DNA of 64,000 bases from Hymenobacter duratus. Its GTDB lineage: Bacteria > Bacteroidota > Bacteroidia > Cytophagales > Hymenobacteraceae. The notes under the pieces are model-generated. The model saw only the letters and a list, made by a program, of their open reading frames with translations, had not been told where the DNA came from and searched no databases. The stretch is from assembly GCF_014698995.1 (NCBI RefSeq), contig NZ_JACWZZ010000003.1, forward strand, positions 310,001 through 374,000. Direction: 5' to 3'. Below, piece by piece: positions 26,665 through 35,100 of the stretch (its first letter is position 1; each line of letters opens with the position of its first letter). Made by a program: the position numbers and the translations under genes.

Positions 26665-27879
26665 ATGCTCAAACTACCTATTTACCTCGACAACAACGCT
26701 ACTACGCCCCTCGACCCGCGTGTGCTGGAGGCGATGATGCCGTATCTGACCGAGGTGTTCGGCAACGCTGCTTCGCGCAACCATCCTTTTGGCTGGGCTG
26801 CGGAGGAAGCTGTAGACTACGCCCGCGAACAGATTGCCAGCCTGATCAACTGCGACCCGAAAGAAATTATCTTCACCTCAGGCGCTACTGAGTCCGACAA
26901 TCTGGGCATCAAGGGCGTGTTTGAGATGTACGCGCAGAAGGGCAACCACATCATCACGGCTACTACGGAGCACAAAGCCGTGCTCGATACCTGTAAGCAC
27001 ATCGAGAAGCTGGGCGGCCGTGTAACCTACCTTCCAGTTAACGCCGAAGGCCTCATCAGCCTCGAAGAGCTGGAAGCTGCCATGACTCCGGAAACCATTC
27101 TGGTGACCATCATGTACGGCAACAACGAAACCGGCACCATTCAGCCTATCCGCGAAATTGCGGCCATTGCCCACAAGCACGGTGCCCTGTTCATGACGGA
27201 CGGCACGCAGGCAGTAGGCAAAATCCCGGTAGACGTCATTGCCGACGGCATCGACTTGATGGCTTTCACGGCGCACAAAATGTACGGCCCCAAAGGCGTA
27301 GGTGCGCTGTATGTGCGTCGCAAAAACCCACGTGTGAAAGTAACCGCCCAGATGGACGGTGGCGGCCACGAACGGGGCATGCGTTCCGGCACCCTCAACG
27401 TGCCTGGCATTGTTGGCCTGGGCAAAGCCTGTGAGTTGGCCCGCCTCGAAATGGCGGCCGATACGGCCCGCCTGAGCGCCATGCGCGACCGGCTGGAGAA
27501 AGAGCTGCTGACGCTGGAAGAAAGCTACGTGAATGGCTCGGTAGAGCGCCGCCTGCCGCACGTGGCCAACATCAGCTTCAAATATGTAGAGGGCGAAGGC
27601 CTGATGATGGGCGTGAAAGACCTGGCCGTATCGTCCGGCTCGGCCTGTACTTCAGCCTCCCTGGAGCCTTCGTACGTACTCAAGGCACTGGGCCTCAGCG
27701 ACGACCTCGCCCACAGCTCCCTGCGCTTCGGCCTGAGCCGCTTCACCACCGACGAGCAGATCGACTACGCCATCAACCATGTGAAGGAGGCTGTAACGAA
27801 GCTGCGCGAAATGTCGCCGCTGTGGGAGATGTTCAAGGAAGGCATCGACCTCAACTCGATTGAGTGGGCTGAACATTAA
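26665..27879 (+). CDS. iscS: Cysteine desulfurase IscS
   Basis: PLP enzyme that removes sulfur from cysteine and passes it to IscU. At 404 aa it equals E. coli IscS in length. Visible: [13 protein letters not shown] at the N-terminus, [23 protein letters not shown] with the PLP-stacking His, the PLP Lys205 in [11 protein letters not shown], and the mobile-loop Cys328 in [17 protein letters not shown]. It is first gene of the ISC group, followed by iscU after a 96-bp spacer that holds a large hairpin. Confidence 0.97.
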   Translation: MLKLPIYLDNNATTPLDPRVLEAMMPYLTEVFGNAASRNHPFGWAAEEAVDYAREQIASLINCDPKEIIFTSGATESDNLGIKGVFEMYAQKGNHIITATTEHKAVLDTCKHIEKLGGRVTYLPVNAEGLISLEELEAAMTPETILVTIMYGNNETGTIQPIREIAAIAHKHGALFMTDGTQAVGKIPVDVIADGIDLMAFTAHKMYGPKGVGALYVRRKNPRVKVTAQMDGGGHERGMRSGTLNVPGIVGLGKACELARLEMAADTARLSAMRDRLEKELLTLEESYVNGSVERRLPHVANISFKYVEGEGLMMGVKDLAVSSGSACTSASLEPSYVLKALGLSDDLAHSSLRFGLSRFTTDEQIDYAINHVKEAVTKLREMSPLWEMFKEGIDLNSIEWAEH

Positions 27880-27880
27880 T

Positions 27881-27950
27881 ATTTTAGAACTTAGAAATGA
27901 GAACCAAGAGCGTAGCTTTGGTTTTCAATCTAGGTTCTGAGTTCTAAAAT
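27881..27950 (+). repeat. Long inverted repeat between iscS and iscU
   Basis: ATTTTAGAACTTAGAA pairs with TTCTGAGTTCTAAAAT (15 of 16), with an inner AACCAA/TTGGTT pair. It lies inside the apparent operon and has no T run after it, so it looks more like an RNA processing or stability element than a terminator. Confidence 0.75.
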
Positions 27951-27975
27951 CTGACATCTAAACTTCAACAAAGCC

Positions 27976-28392
27976 ATGGCTTACTCCGATAAAGTAATCG
28001 ACCATTACAGCAACCCCCGCAACGTGGGCACGCTGGACAAGAGCAAGAAAAACGTAGGTACCGGCTTGGTAGGCGCGCCTGAGTGCGGCGACGTAATGCG
28101 CCTGCAAATCGAGGTGGACGAAACCACGAACACCATCACCGACGCCAAATTCAAAACCTTCGGCTGCGGCTCGGCCATTGCCTCGTCGTCGCTGGCGACG
28201 GAGTGGCTGAAAGGCAAGACCGTGGACGAGGCCCTGGCCATCGACAACATGGAGATTGTGGAAGAGCTGGCCCTGCCGCCCGTGAAAATCCACTGCTCGG
28301 TGCTGGCCGAAGACGCCATCAAGTCGGCCATCAACGACTACCGCGTGAAAAACGGGATGCCGGAGCTGGAAATGGCGAAGTCGCACCACTAG
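27976..28392 (+). CDS. iscU: Fe-S cluster assembly scaffold IscU
   Basis: Scaffold on which 2Fe-2S clusters are built. The 138-aa protein has the three cluster Cys residues 37 (GAPECGDV), 64 (FGCGSAIASS) and 107 (KIHCSVLAEDA), plus the LPPVK motif at 100-104 that HscA recognises, so it is true IscU and not SufU/NifU. No hscA, hscB or fdx gene is in the window, so the chaperone must act in trans. iscA follows after one unknown gene. Confidence 0.96.
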   Translation: MAYSDKVIDHYSNPRNVGTLDKSKKNVGTGLVGAPECGDVMRLQIEVDETTNTITDAKFKTFGCGSAIASSSLATEWLKGKTVDEALAIDNMEIVEELALPPVKIHCSVLAEDAIKSAINDYRVKNGMPELEMAKSHH

Positions 28393-28402
28393 TCAACAGT
28401 GA

Positions 28403-28466
28403 ATGAGCGAGTGAGCGAATGAGTGCTGTCCGTGGCACTTTATTCGCTCACTCGTTTATTGTATAA
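28403..28466 (+). repeat. Simple-repeat inverted region after iscU
   Basis: CGAGTGAGCGAATGAGTGC pairs with GCACTTTATTCGCTCACTCG (two mismatches). More GAATGAG/CTCATTC copies continue to about 28530, giving several alternative stems before the next gene. Confidence 0.6.
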
Positions 28467-28541
28467 AAGGATGAGCAAGCGTCTTACAGCACACGACAAC
28501 TACTCGCTCATTCACTCATTCAACCATTCACACATTACCCC

Positions 28542-28952
28542 ATGGACGTCACTCCCTCCGACGTACACGTAGAAAGTGCCCGGATTCAGCGGCAGATAGA
28601 AGACTATCTGGGACTGGGACCGGGCAACCTGCTGTTTGAGTTCCGGCAGCTGGACGGGCAGACGCGCCTGGACCTTATAACGGTGAACCCGCGCCACCAG
28701 CAGAGCTTTCTGTTCCGCTACGAAATGGGCCACGATAAGCTGGATGCGCTCCGCAAGATGCTGGCCTACGTGCAGCGCTACCGCGACGAGGAAAGCTCGT
28801 ACACCATCCAGTGGCGGGCCCGCGACGCGAAGGAGCTGCAAACCTCCTACTTCCGCGCCCACAACACCTACGAAGCCCTCGACAAGCTCTACTACGGCCG
28901 CGACCTGAGCACCATTACGGTATTCAGCGTGGTGCTGAACCCCAGCTCGTAG
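28542..28952 (+). CDS. Conserved protein of unknown function in the ISC group
   Basis: A 136-aa cytosolic protein with no signal or TM segment. It begins MDVTPSDVHVESARIQRQIE, then LGPGNLLFEFRQLDGQTRLD, NPRHQQSFLFRYEMGHDKLD and DLSTITVFSVVLNPSS. A mixed alpha/beta domain is likely and charged residues are evenly spread. No Cys, so it is not itself a cluster carrier. It lies between iscU and iscA and a terminator follows. The position suggests an iron-sulfur link; this is inference from context only. Confidence 0.75.
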   Translation: MDVTPSDVHVESARIQRQIEDYLGLGPGNLLFEFRQLDGQTRLDLITVNPRHQQSFLFRYEMGHDKLDALRKMLAYVQRYRDEESSYTIQWRARDAKELQTSYFRAHNTYEALDKLYYGRDLSTITVFSVVLNPSS

Positions 28953-28978
28953 CTCTCACCCAGCCCCGACCGAACGAC

Positions 28979-29012
28979 AACGGAAGCGCAGTACTGCGTT
29001 TCCGTTTTTTTT
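28979..29012 (+). terminator. Terminator after the ISC-group unknown gene
   Basis: AACGGAAGCGCAG/CTGCGTTTCCGTT stem with a 2-nt loop, then eight T. It separates iscS-iscU-unknown from iscA. Confidence 0.9.
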
Positions 29013-29066
29013 GCGGGTGGCGTCTTATTGGCTCAAGCTTTTTAGACTCTTTCTGAACAAGCGTCG

Positions 29067-29074
29067 TATCTTTG
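29067..29074 (+). promoter_or_regulatory. -7 box of iscA
   Basis: TATCTTTG fits TAnnTTTG, just past the terminator, giving iscA its own promoter with a ~70-nt leader. The -33 element is not clear. Confidence 0.4.
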
Positions 29075-29145
29075 GTGTTCTGCTTCTAGAATTCTCCCCG
29101 ATGCTGCCGGGTCGGCAGCGCTGGTGGAGGTAGCCTCTTCTTCCC

Positions 29146-29472
29146 ATGATTACTGTTTCTGATAAAGCCAAAGAAAAAGTAGAAAAGCTCATGCACGATG
29201 CGGAGCTGGACGCCACGTACCGCCTGCGCGCCTCCGTGGCCGGCGGCGGCTGCTCGGGCCTTAGCTACAAGCTCGACTTCGACAACGAGGTAAAGCCCAT
29301 GGACCAGGAGTTTGAGGACAAGGGTGTGCGCGTGGTAGTGGATATGAAAAGCTTCCTCTACCTGGCTGGCACCGAGCTCGACTTCTCCGACGGACTGAAC
29401 GGCAAAGGCTTCTATTTCGACAACCCGAATGCTTCCCGCACCTGCGGCTGCGGCGAGAGTTTCTCGGTGTAG
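29146..29472 (+). CDS. iscA: A-type iron-sulfur carrier IscA
   Basis: HesB/IscA/SufA carrier of 108 aa that receives clusters and hands them to apoproteins. The three ligands are Cys36 (GGGCSGLSYKLDF) and the terminal CxC pair Cys100/Cys102 (RTCGCGESFSV). FYFDNPNASRTCGC is classic. It probably has its own promoter after the terminator at 28979, followed by a bidirectional terminator shared with the T9SS cargo gene. Confidence 0.95.
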   Translation: MITVSDKAKEKVEKLMHDAELDATYRLRASVAGGGCSGLSYKLDFDNEVKPMDQEFEDKGVRVVVDMKSFLYLAGTELDFSDGLNGKGFYFDNPNASRTCGCGESFSV

Positions 29473-29513
29473 CTTGCCTGCGGGCTACCGGCCAGCAGCT
29501 ATATACACATACA

Positions 29514-29558
29514 AGCAGAAGGGGCGCTATTCACTCGGATAGCGCCCCTTCTGCTTTT
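29514..29558. terminator. Bidirectional terminator
   Basis: AGCAGAAGGGGCGCTAT/ATAGCGCCCCTTCTGCT, a perfect 17-bp stem with an 8-nt loop and a T run, between convergent iscA and the T9SS gene. Confidence 0.93.
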
Positions 29559-29577
29559 ATAGCTTTGCGGCTGCCTG

Positions 29578-30813
29578 CTACAGCTCGCGCACGAAGCGCT
29601 GAATCTGGCGACCGGAAGCGGTGTTGAGCTCCAGGAAATACGACCCGGCGCGTAGCGTCTGTACATCGAGGGTGCTGCCGCCGGTGGCCTCACCAGTTAG
29701 TACGGCCTGGCCCAGCGGGTTCAGGATACGGTAGCGGACCGTGCCGATGCCGGGGGCCAGCACGATGCTGCCGGTGGTAGGATTGGGGAAGAACGTGGCT
29801 TTGGTGCCCCCGCCCGACTGCACCGCTACTGCCGGCGAGTAGGTTTCGGTGCCATCGGTATCCGTCTGGAGCAGGCGGTAGTAGCTGGTGCCGCTCAGGG
29901 GCCGCGCATCGAGCCACTCGTAGGAGTGCGCCTGGGTGGAGGTGCCGTGACCGGCTACCTGGCCTATCGTTTCAAACTTATCGGCGGTGGTGCCGCGCTG
30001 TACTTTGAAGCCGGCGTTGTTTTTCTCGGAAGCCGTTGCCCAGCGCACCTGCGTGCCTTTGCTCGTGGCTTCGGCCGTGAACGATTTCAGCTCTACCGGT
30101 AGCGGGGCGCTGCTGCCTACCGTTACCTCATCAATAATCCAGATTTCGTCGGCGCTGTTGTTGCTGGCAATGATGGAGAAACGGACAGACAGCGCGCCAT
30201 TCGGCAGATTGATACGGAAGTTGCTAAATCCGTCGCCGTTGTGGTCATCGTTGCCAGTATTGGGGCCAGTTACCCGTACGGCTCCTCCGTTAACATAGGT
30301 GGTCGAGTTCAGAGCGCCTGGTGTGAAGTTCCAATAGCCATTACCGCTACCGTTCGTCTTACCAGTGATGCGCAGGGTGTTGGTATACGTCAGTCCCCCG
30401 TCGATGCTGACGTTGACGTTGATTTCGTCATCTGCATCCAACCCAGCACCGCCATTCGTTCCCCAGGCAGCTACCCGAAACTGAATGTAATTGCCGGTAG
30501 AAGCAGCTGTAGTAGTACGGTTGCGGAACATCAGCCCTTCCGTTGCATTCTGGATACGCCAAGCGCTGTTGCTGGCAAACGACAGGTTGTCACCAGGATT
30601 CCGCCAAGTGCCAGGGGCCGTGCTGCCAATAAAGGCTGGCGTTCCTTCATAGCCCAACTCGCCGGCCGGCGTGTTGTTATTGGTCCCATTGAAGCTCTGC
30701 ACAGCAGTAAACTGTGCCTGTGCGCTCAGAGTACCCGCCCCCAGTGCTGCTGCGAGAAGCAGGGTGCGAGAAAACACACTGAGTCGGGAAAAGGGTGCGT
30801 AAATACGTTGCAT
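29578..30813 (-). CDS. Secreted T9SS type A protein (411 aa)
   Basis: Surface or secreted protein with an N-terminal signal (about 1-34, ending LSAQAQ). A body of about 200 residues starts FTAVQSFNGTNNNTPAGELG and looks like a beta-rich jelly-roll (SNSAWRIQNATEGLMFRNRT). Next comes the linker found in many Hymenobacter cargo proteins (PVELKSFTAEATSKGTQVRW, then KNNAGFKVQRG), and a type A sorting domain (FFPNPTTGSIVLAPG to RQIQRFVREL). The sorting domain commits it to the T9SS. No enzyme motif is seen. Confidence 0.85.
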   Translation of the reverse strand: MQRIYAPFSRLSVFSRTLLLAAALGAGTLSAQAQFTAVQSFNGTNNNTPAGELGYEGTPAFIGSTAPGTWRNPGDNLSFASNSAWRIQNATEGLMFRNRTTTAASTGNYIQFRVAAWGTNGGAGLDADDEINVNVSIDGGLTYTNTLRITGKTNGSGNGYWNFTPGALNSTTYVNGGAVRVTGPNTGNDDHNGDGFSNFRINLPNGALSVRFSIIASNNSADEIWIIDEVTVGSSAPLPVELKSFTAEATSKGTQVRWATASEKNNAGFKVQRGTTADKFETIGQVAGHGTSTQAHSYEWLDARPLSGTSYYRLLQTDTDGTETYSPAVAVQSGGGTKATFFPNPTTGSIVLAPGIGTVRYRILNPLGQAVLTGEATGGSTLDVQTLRAGSYFLELNTASGRQIQRFVREL

Positions 30814-31090
30814 GGTGGTAGAAGGTTGGCTAATTTTTCCTAAATAAAGTCAATTAATTCGTATATCCGATTATCCCTACTATTCATATTTTTACATGTA
30901 GTAGCATTATGCTACCCTGCCCTGCTACTGGGTATGGTAGGCGTATGGTTGAGCTCCTTGTATTCAGCTACCTAGCGCGCCGGGCGGGGCACGCACGCTA
31001 TGGCGGCTCCTTGGAAACGTGCTAACCAGCTGCCTCTTCCCTGCCCGGTGCCCCGCGCCCTGCGCCCCACCAGGAGGTTCCCTCCCGCAC
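30814..31090. other. Intergenic region before the 21-bp array
   Basis: AT-rich promoter side of the T9SS gene up to about 30900, then GC-rich sequence. No gene. The tandem array starts at 31091. Confidence 0.4.
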
Positions 31091-31284
31091 ACCGGGAAAC
31101 GAGGCGTACACCAGTGGAAACGAAGCGTGTACGGGTGGAAATGACGTGCGTATGGGTGGAAATGGCGCGCGCAAGGGTGGAAATGAAGCACGCATGGGTG
31201 GAAATGGTACACGCATGGGTGGAAATGGAATCCGCACAGGTGGAAATGGCGCGCGCACGGGTGGAAATGGCATGCGCATGGGGG
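31091..31284 (+). repeat. Tandem array of nine 21-bp units
   Basis: Nine consecutive 21-bp units. Units 3-9 share GGTGGAAATG as a constant half; units 1-2 carry GGAAACG variants. The other half (~10 bp) differs in every unit but in most keeps alternating purine-pyrimidine (for example GCGCGCGCAA, GTACACGCAT, GCATGCGCAT). It ends in a G run, 75 bp before the helical-protein gene. The plus frame reads as heptads of the VEM-ARAR type, but no start or family supports translation. Confidence 0.92.
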
Positions 31285-31295
31285 GAGGCGCGTAG

Positions 31296-31304
31296 GACTA
31301 GGCC
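31296..31304 (+). promoter_or_regulatory. GACTAGGCC element shared with the decayed paralogue
   Basis: GACTAGGCC ends 55 bp before the start of the helical-protein gene. The identical 9-mer, on the minus strand, lies at 59289-59297 about 50 bp before the lost start of its paralogue, and both lie between array and gene. A role in transcription is inference. Confidence 0.45.
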
Positions 31305-31359
31305 GGATTTCATTTAATCAGTACCTTATCCGCGTGTTATTCTCACTTTACTTTATTCC

Positions 31360-32058
31360 ATGAAAAACGATTTGATTGAGGCGCGCCTGCGGCGCGACAC
31401 CACCCTGCTCGCCTTCCTGACCGAGCAGAAAGCGCAGTACGCCGACGTGGAGGACGATGTAGCGCCCCTGCGCACCCAGCTACAGCAGACCCTGGAGCAG
31501 GCCCAGACCTTCGCCGATGAGGTACTGGCCGCCGACTCCGACGCCAACACCACCCACAAGCGCGGCAGCCGCAGCCAGCTCACGGCCCTGCTCAAGCGCC
31601 TGGCCGTGGCCGTGCGGGCCGAAGCCACCGCCACCAACGACACCCGCCTGCTGGCCCTGGCCGGCCGGCCCGGCCAGTTGGCCAAGCTCACCGAAACCTC
31701 GTTTCAGGAGGAAGCGCGCCGCCTGCTGAGCCTGGCCCCCGAGCGGAGCGCGGCCCTGAGCAAGCGCCGCTTCCTGCCCGAGCACTACCAGCAGGCCCAG
31801 AAGCTGCTCCAGGAGTTTCGGGCCACGACCACCGAAGGCCGCATCAACGACACGGCCGGGGCCGCCGGCCGCAGCGGCCTCGAACGCCTCATCAAGGAAA
31901 CCAGCCGCCTGGGGGCGCGCATCGCGGCGCTGCTGGCCGTGTACCAGGCCGATGAGCCCGAGTTCTGGGCGGCCTTCCAGGGGGCGGCCCGCGTGGTGCG
32001 GCGCGGCGGCCAGCCGGGCCCCGATGCCGACGACGCGCCCACCGGCCCGGCCCAGTAG
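31360..32058 (+). CDS. Helical protein of unknown function, array-associated
   Basis: A 232-aa cytosolic protein, almost all helix: MKNDLIEARLRRDTTLLAFL at the N-terminus, Gln/Leu/Glu-rich coiled-coil-like stretch (about 20-60), then basic and acidic helices and a Pro/Gly/Asp tail (RRGGQPGPDADDAPTGPAQ). There are no TM segment, signal, Cys or catalytic motif. Family not recognised. It lies directly after a 21-bp tandem array. A decayed relative at 58764-59239 shares the start (KNNQIDALLRRDEATAASLL) and APLRT/GPLRT region, so this is a multi-copy family. A terminator follows. Confidence 0.8.
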   Translation: MKNDLIEARLRRDTTLLAFLTEQKAQYADVEDDVAPLRTQLQQTLEQAQTFADEVLAADSDANTTHKRGSRSQLTALLKRLAVAVRAEATATNDTRLLALAGRPGQLAKLTETSFQEEARRLLSLAPERSAALSKRRFLPEHYQQAQKLLQEFRATTTEGRINDTAGAAGRSGLERLIKETSRLGARIAALLAVYQADEPEFWAAFQGAARVVRRGGQPGPDADDAPTGPAQ

Positions 32059-32086
32059 CGCCTTCGGCCCCGGCTGAGCGGCACAC

Positions 32087-32123
32087 AAAAAAGCCTCTTC
32101 CACTGAGTGGAAGAGGCTTTTTG
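32087..32123. terminator. Bidirectional terminator
   Basis: AAAAGCCTCTTCCACT against TGGAAGAGGCTTTTT with a short loop, A and T runs on both sides, between convergent genes. Confidence 0.9.
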
Positions 32124-32158
32124 CTGGGGCTGAGGCGCGCCCGGCGCGGGCCGGGGGC

Positions 32159-35100
32159 TTAGTCCAGCTTCGTGAACTTGCGCACCGTGCGGCCGGCAGC
32201 GGAGGTTACTTCCAGCTGGTAGAGGCCGGCCGGCAGCTTCGCTACATCGAGGGTGGCGGTGCCGGTGGGGGCCTGCCCTTCCAGCACTACGCTACCCACT
32301 GTGCTGATGACGCGGTAGGTAGCGGCCGTTGCGGGCGCTACCAGCGTCAGGGAGGCGCGGGTGGGGTTCGGGTACAGGGCCAGCTCCTTGCCGGGCGCTA
32401 CCGTCACGACGGGCGAGAAGGTGGCTTTGCCGTTGGTATCGAGCTGGCGCAGGCGGTAGTAGGCGAGCGTGGCCAGCGGCTGGCGGTCCACGATGCGGTA
32501 GTCGTGGCGGCGGGTGGTGGTGCCGTGCCCTTCTACGCTCTCCAGGGTGCTGAAGGCGTTGCCGTCGGCGGAGCGCTGCACTTCAAAGCGGGCGTTGTCT
32601 TTCTCCGAAGCCGTGGCCCAGGCTACGTTCACTACCTCGCCCTGCCGCTCTGCCGCGAAGCTGATCAGCGTGACGGGCAGCGGGTTGATGAGCACGTCGG
32701 GGTCGGTGCTGGCGAGGGCGAAGTCGCTGAACGAGGTGAAGACGTTGGAAGTGAGCGTGCCGGCTACGTAGGCGGTGCTGCCACCGCCGGTGCTGGTACC
32801 GGTGCTGGCCGAGCGCCCGATGTTTTCCCAGCCGCTGCCGTTGCTCTTGGCTACTACCAGCGAGGAAGCCGAAGGGTCCGTGACGCCGTCGTTGGTGCCG
32901 AAGCTCAGCTCGATGGTGCCGGAGAAGGTGCCGGCGGCCGGGGCCGGGCTCGGCGTCACGCTATAGGTGCGGTAGCGCGACACGCGCTTCAGGTCGCCGA
33001 GGAGGGTTTGGTCGGCCGGAACGCCTTCGTTCTGCTCGGCGGTGTAGCGGGTGATGCCGGCCGGGGCCGTGCTGATGTTGAGCGTGAGGGGGCGGTAGTT
33101 GGTGCCCTTGCCAATGGGGAAGAACAGCGACGGCGCATTCACGGACTCGCGCACGAGCGGGCCGCTTACGAAGCTGGTGCCGCTGGCGCTTACCTGCGTC
33201 GTGACGCCAACGCGGAGCGTAAGCGAGTTGGCAGCGGTGGTGAATATCTTGCCACCATCCAGGTTGAGGTTGCCTTCTACTACTACTGCGCCGTTCGGGT
33301 CCAGACGGTCGTTGGTGCCCGATACGCCTACACTATAGTAGTTGCCGGCATTGATGGTACCATTGGGCTCGGTGTACTCGGGGCGGCTGATGGCCGCGCC
33401 CCAGCCCGTGGCTACCCGAACACCATCAAGATAAACTACAGGCGTATTGTTGTCCTGCCGAATAGCAACGGCGTTTAGGACGGGTGTGGAGTTGGCTTCT
33501 GAGAGGGGGCCAATGGTGTAGGTGGCGGGTTCCAGCAACGGGGCGGCCGCGCTGGTCACGTACAGGCTGGCTTCGTCGTTGCCGCCGGGGTTGGTCACGT
33601 ACTTCAGCACCAGCAGGTAGGTCTGGTCGAAGCTATACACGGTAGGCGCGTACGTAATAGTACCGCTGGAAACACTCAGGCCGAAATTGAAGCCGGCACC
33701 CGACTCGCGGGTATAGATGCGCCCACGGAAAACGTTTGAACCGCCTGTATTCATCAGATGCAGGAAGTAGTCACCGTTCAAGGCCTCTGCTACCTCTACC
33801 TGCGCGGCCATGTAGGTGACGTTGGTGGTAGCGGAAGGCGTAAACGGCTTGTTCACGTCCTGGCTCGACCCGAATACGTCGGCTTTGTTGCCGTCCTGCG
33901 GTGAACCCAGCGCGTAGTTCGGGTGGGCCAGGTTACCAGCGACTACCTCTGCTACAGCAGTGGCATTGCCGCTATGCGCGGTCCAGCCGTTGGCAGTCAG
34001 GGGGGTCCCTACTGCATAGTTGAAGTTGTCTTCCAGCAGCAAGAGGCCGGCGGCCGCATTGTTGGCGGGTGGCAGTGCGCCCGTGCCCTGCACCGTGAAG
34101 GTGTAGACGGCGGCGTTGCTGGTAATCGTTACCGTGGCCGTACGAGGACCTGTGGCGCCCGGCACAAAGTTGATGCTGAACGGGGCGGTGCCGGCCGGAC
34201 CGGCAATTGGCCCGGTAGGTTGTAGCGTCACGGTGAAGTCGGCGGCATTGGCACCTGAAATGGTAACCGGAGTAGCCGACGCGAAGGTCAGGTCGGCGCT
34301 GCCCGTGTTGTTGAGCGCAAACGTGGCGCTGGTACCCGTACCGGCTACCGTGGTAGACCCGAACGAATACGAGCCGCTGCCACTGGGAATAGCGGTAGCA
34401 CCCTGCGTTACGGATACCTGCGGCGCGTTGGCCGGAGTGCCGCAGTACGCCGCTACATCATCCAGACGCCAGGGTGCGGTGGTGCTGCTAGCCTTGCGGA
34501 AACGAACCCAAACCTGCGCGGCTGTATTGTAAGGTGCTGGTACCGGCACCGTATACTGGTCGTAGGACCCACCTGGTACATTATTGACATCAAATGAAGC
34601 AATTTGGGTGAAAGTACCCGTTTGTCCATCCGTAGCCACTTCCACTATCAGCGTCCTAGCGGTATTGTTGGTGCTACGTCCCAGATAGAAGGTAAGTGCA
34701 GTGGGGCTAACCAATACGGGCGTGGTGAGCTGTCCGGTAGCGGAACCAAAAATTGCACTTCCTACACCATTCCTAATATCCCCAGTTGCAGTTGAACGGC
34801 TTACACTAGTAGCCAACCATCCCGAAGGAGGGAAAGTGGTGGACTCAAATCCTTCCGTCAGGCAGGGAGTGCCAGTAGGCGCGGCTATTACCGTGAACTG
34901 CGCTGCCGCCGAAGTGCCGCCACCCGGCGCCGGATTCGTAACCGTTACATCATAGGTACCGGCCGTAGCTACATCAGCAGCCAGGATGGTAACCGTCAGC
35001 CGTGTGGGGCTGGAGTAGCTCGTGACACGGGGCGTACCGTTGAAGCTCACCGACGAACCGGCCAAAAAGCCGGTGCCATCTACGGTCAGGACGAAATCGG

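Noticed and set aside
31091..31284. 21-bp array read as a CRISPR array
   Set aside because: Repeat and spacer halves are only ~10-11 bp, there are no cas genes, and units are contiguous; CRISPR repeats are over 20 bp with spacers of about 30 bp.
31000..31317. Open frame through the 21-bp array (heptad-like translation)
   Set aside because: A 21-bp period keeps all frames open automatically; several frames on both strands are open and none has a ribosome binding site or family.
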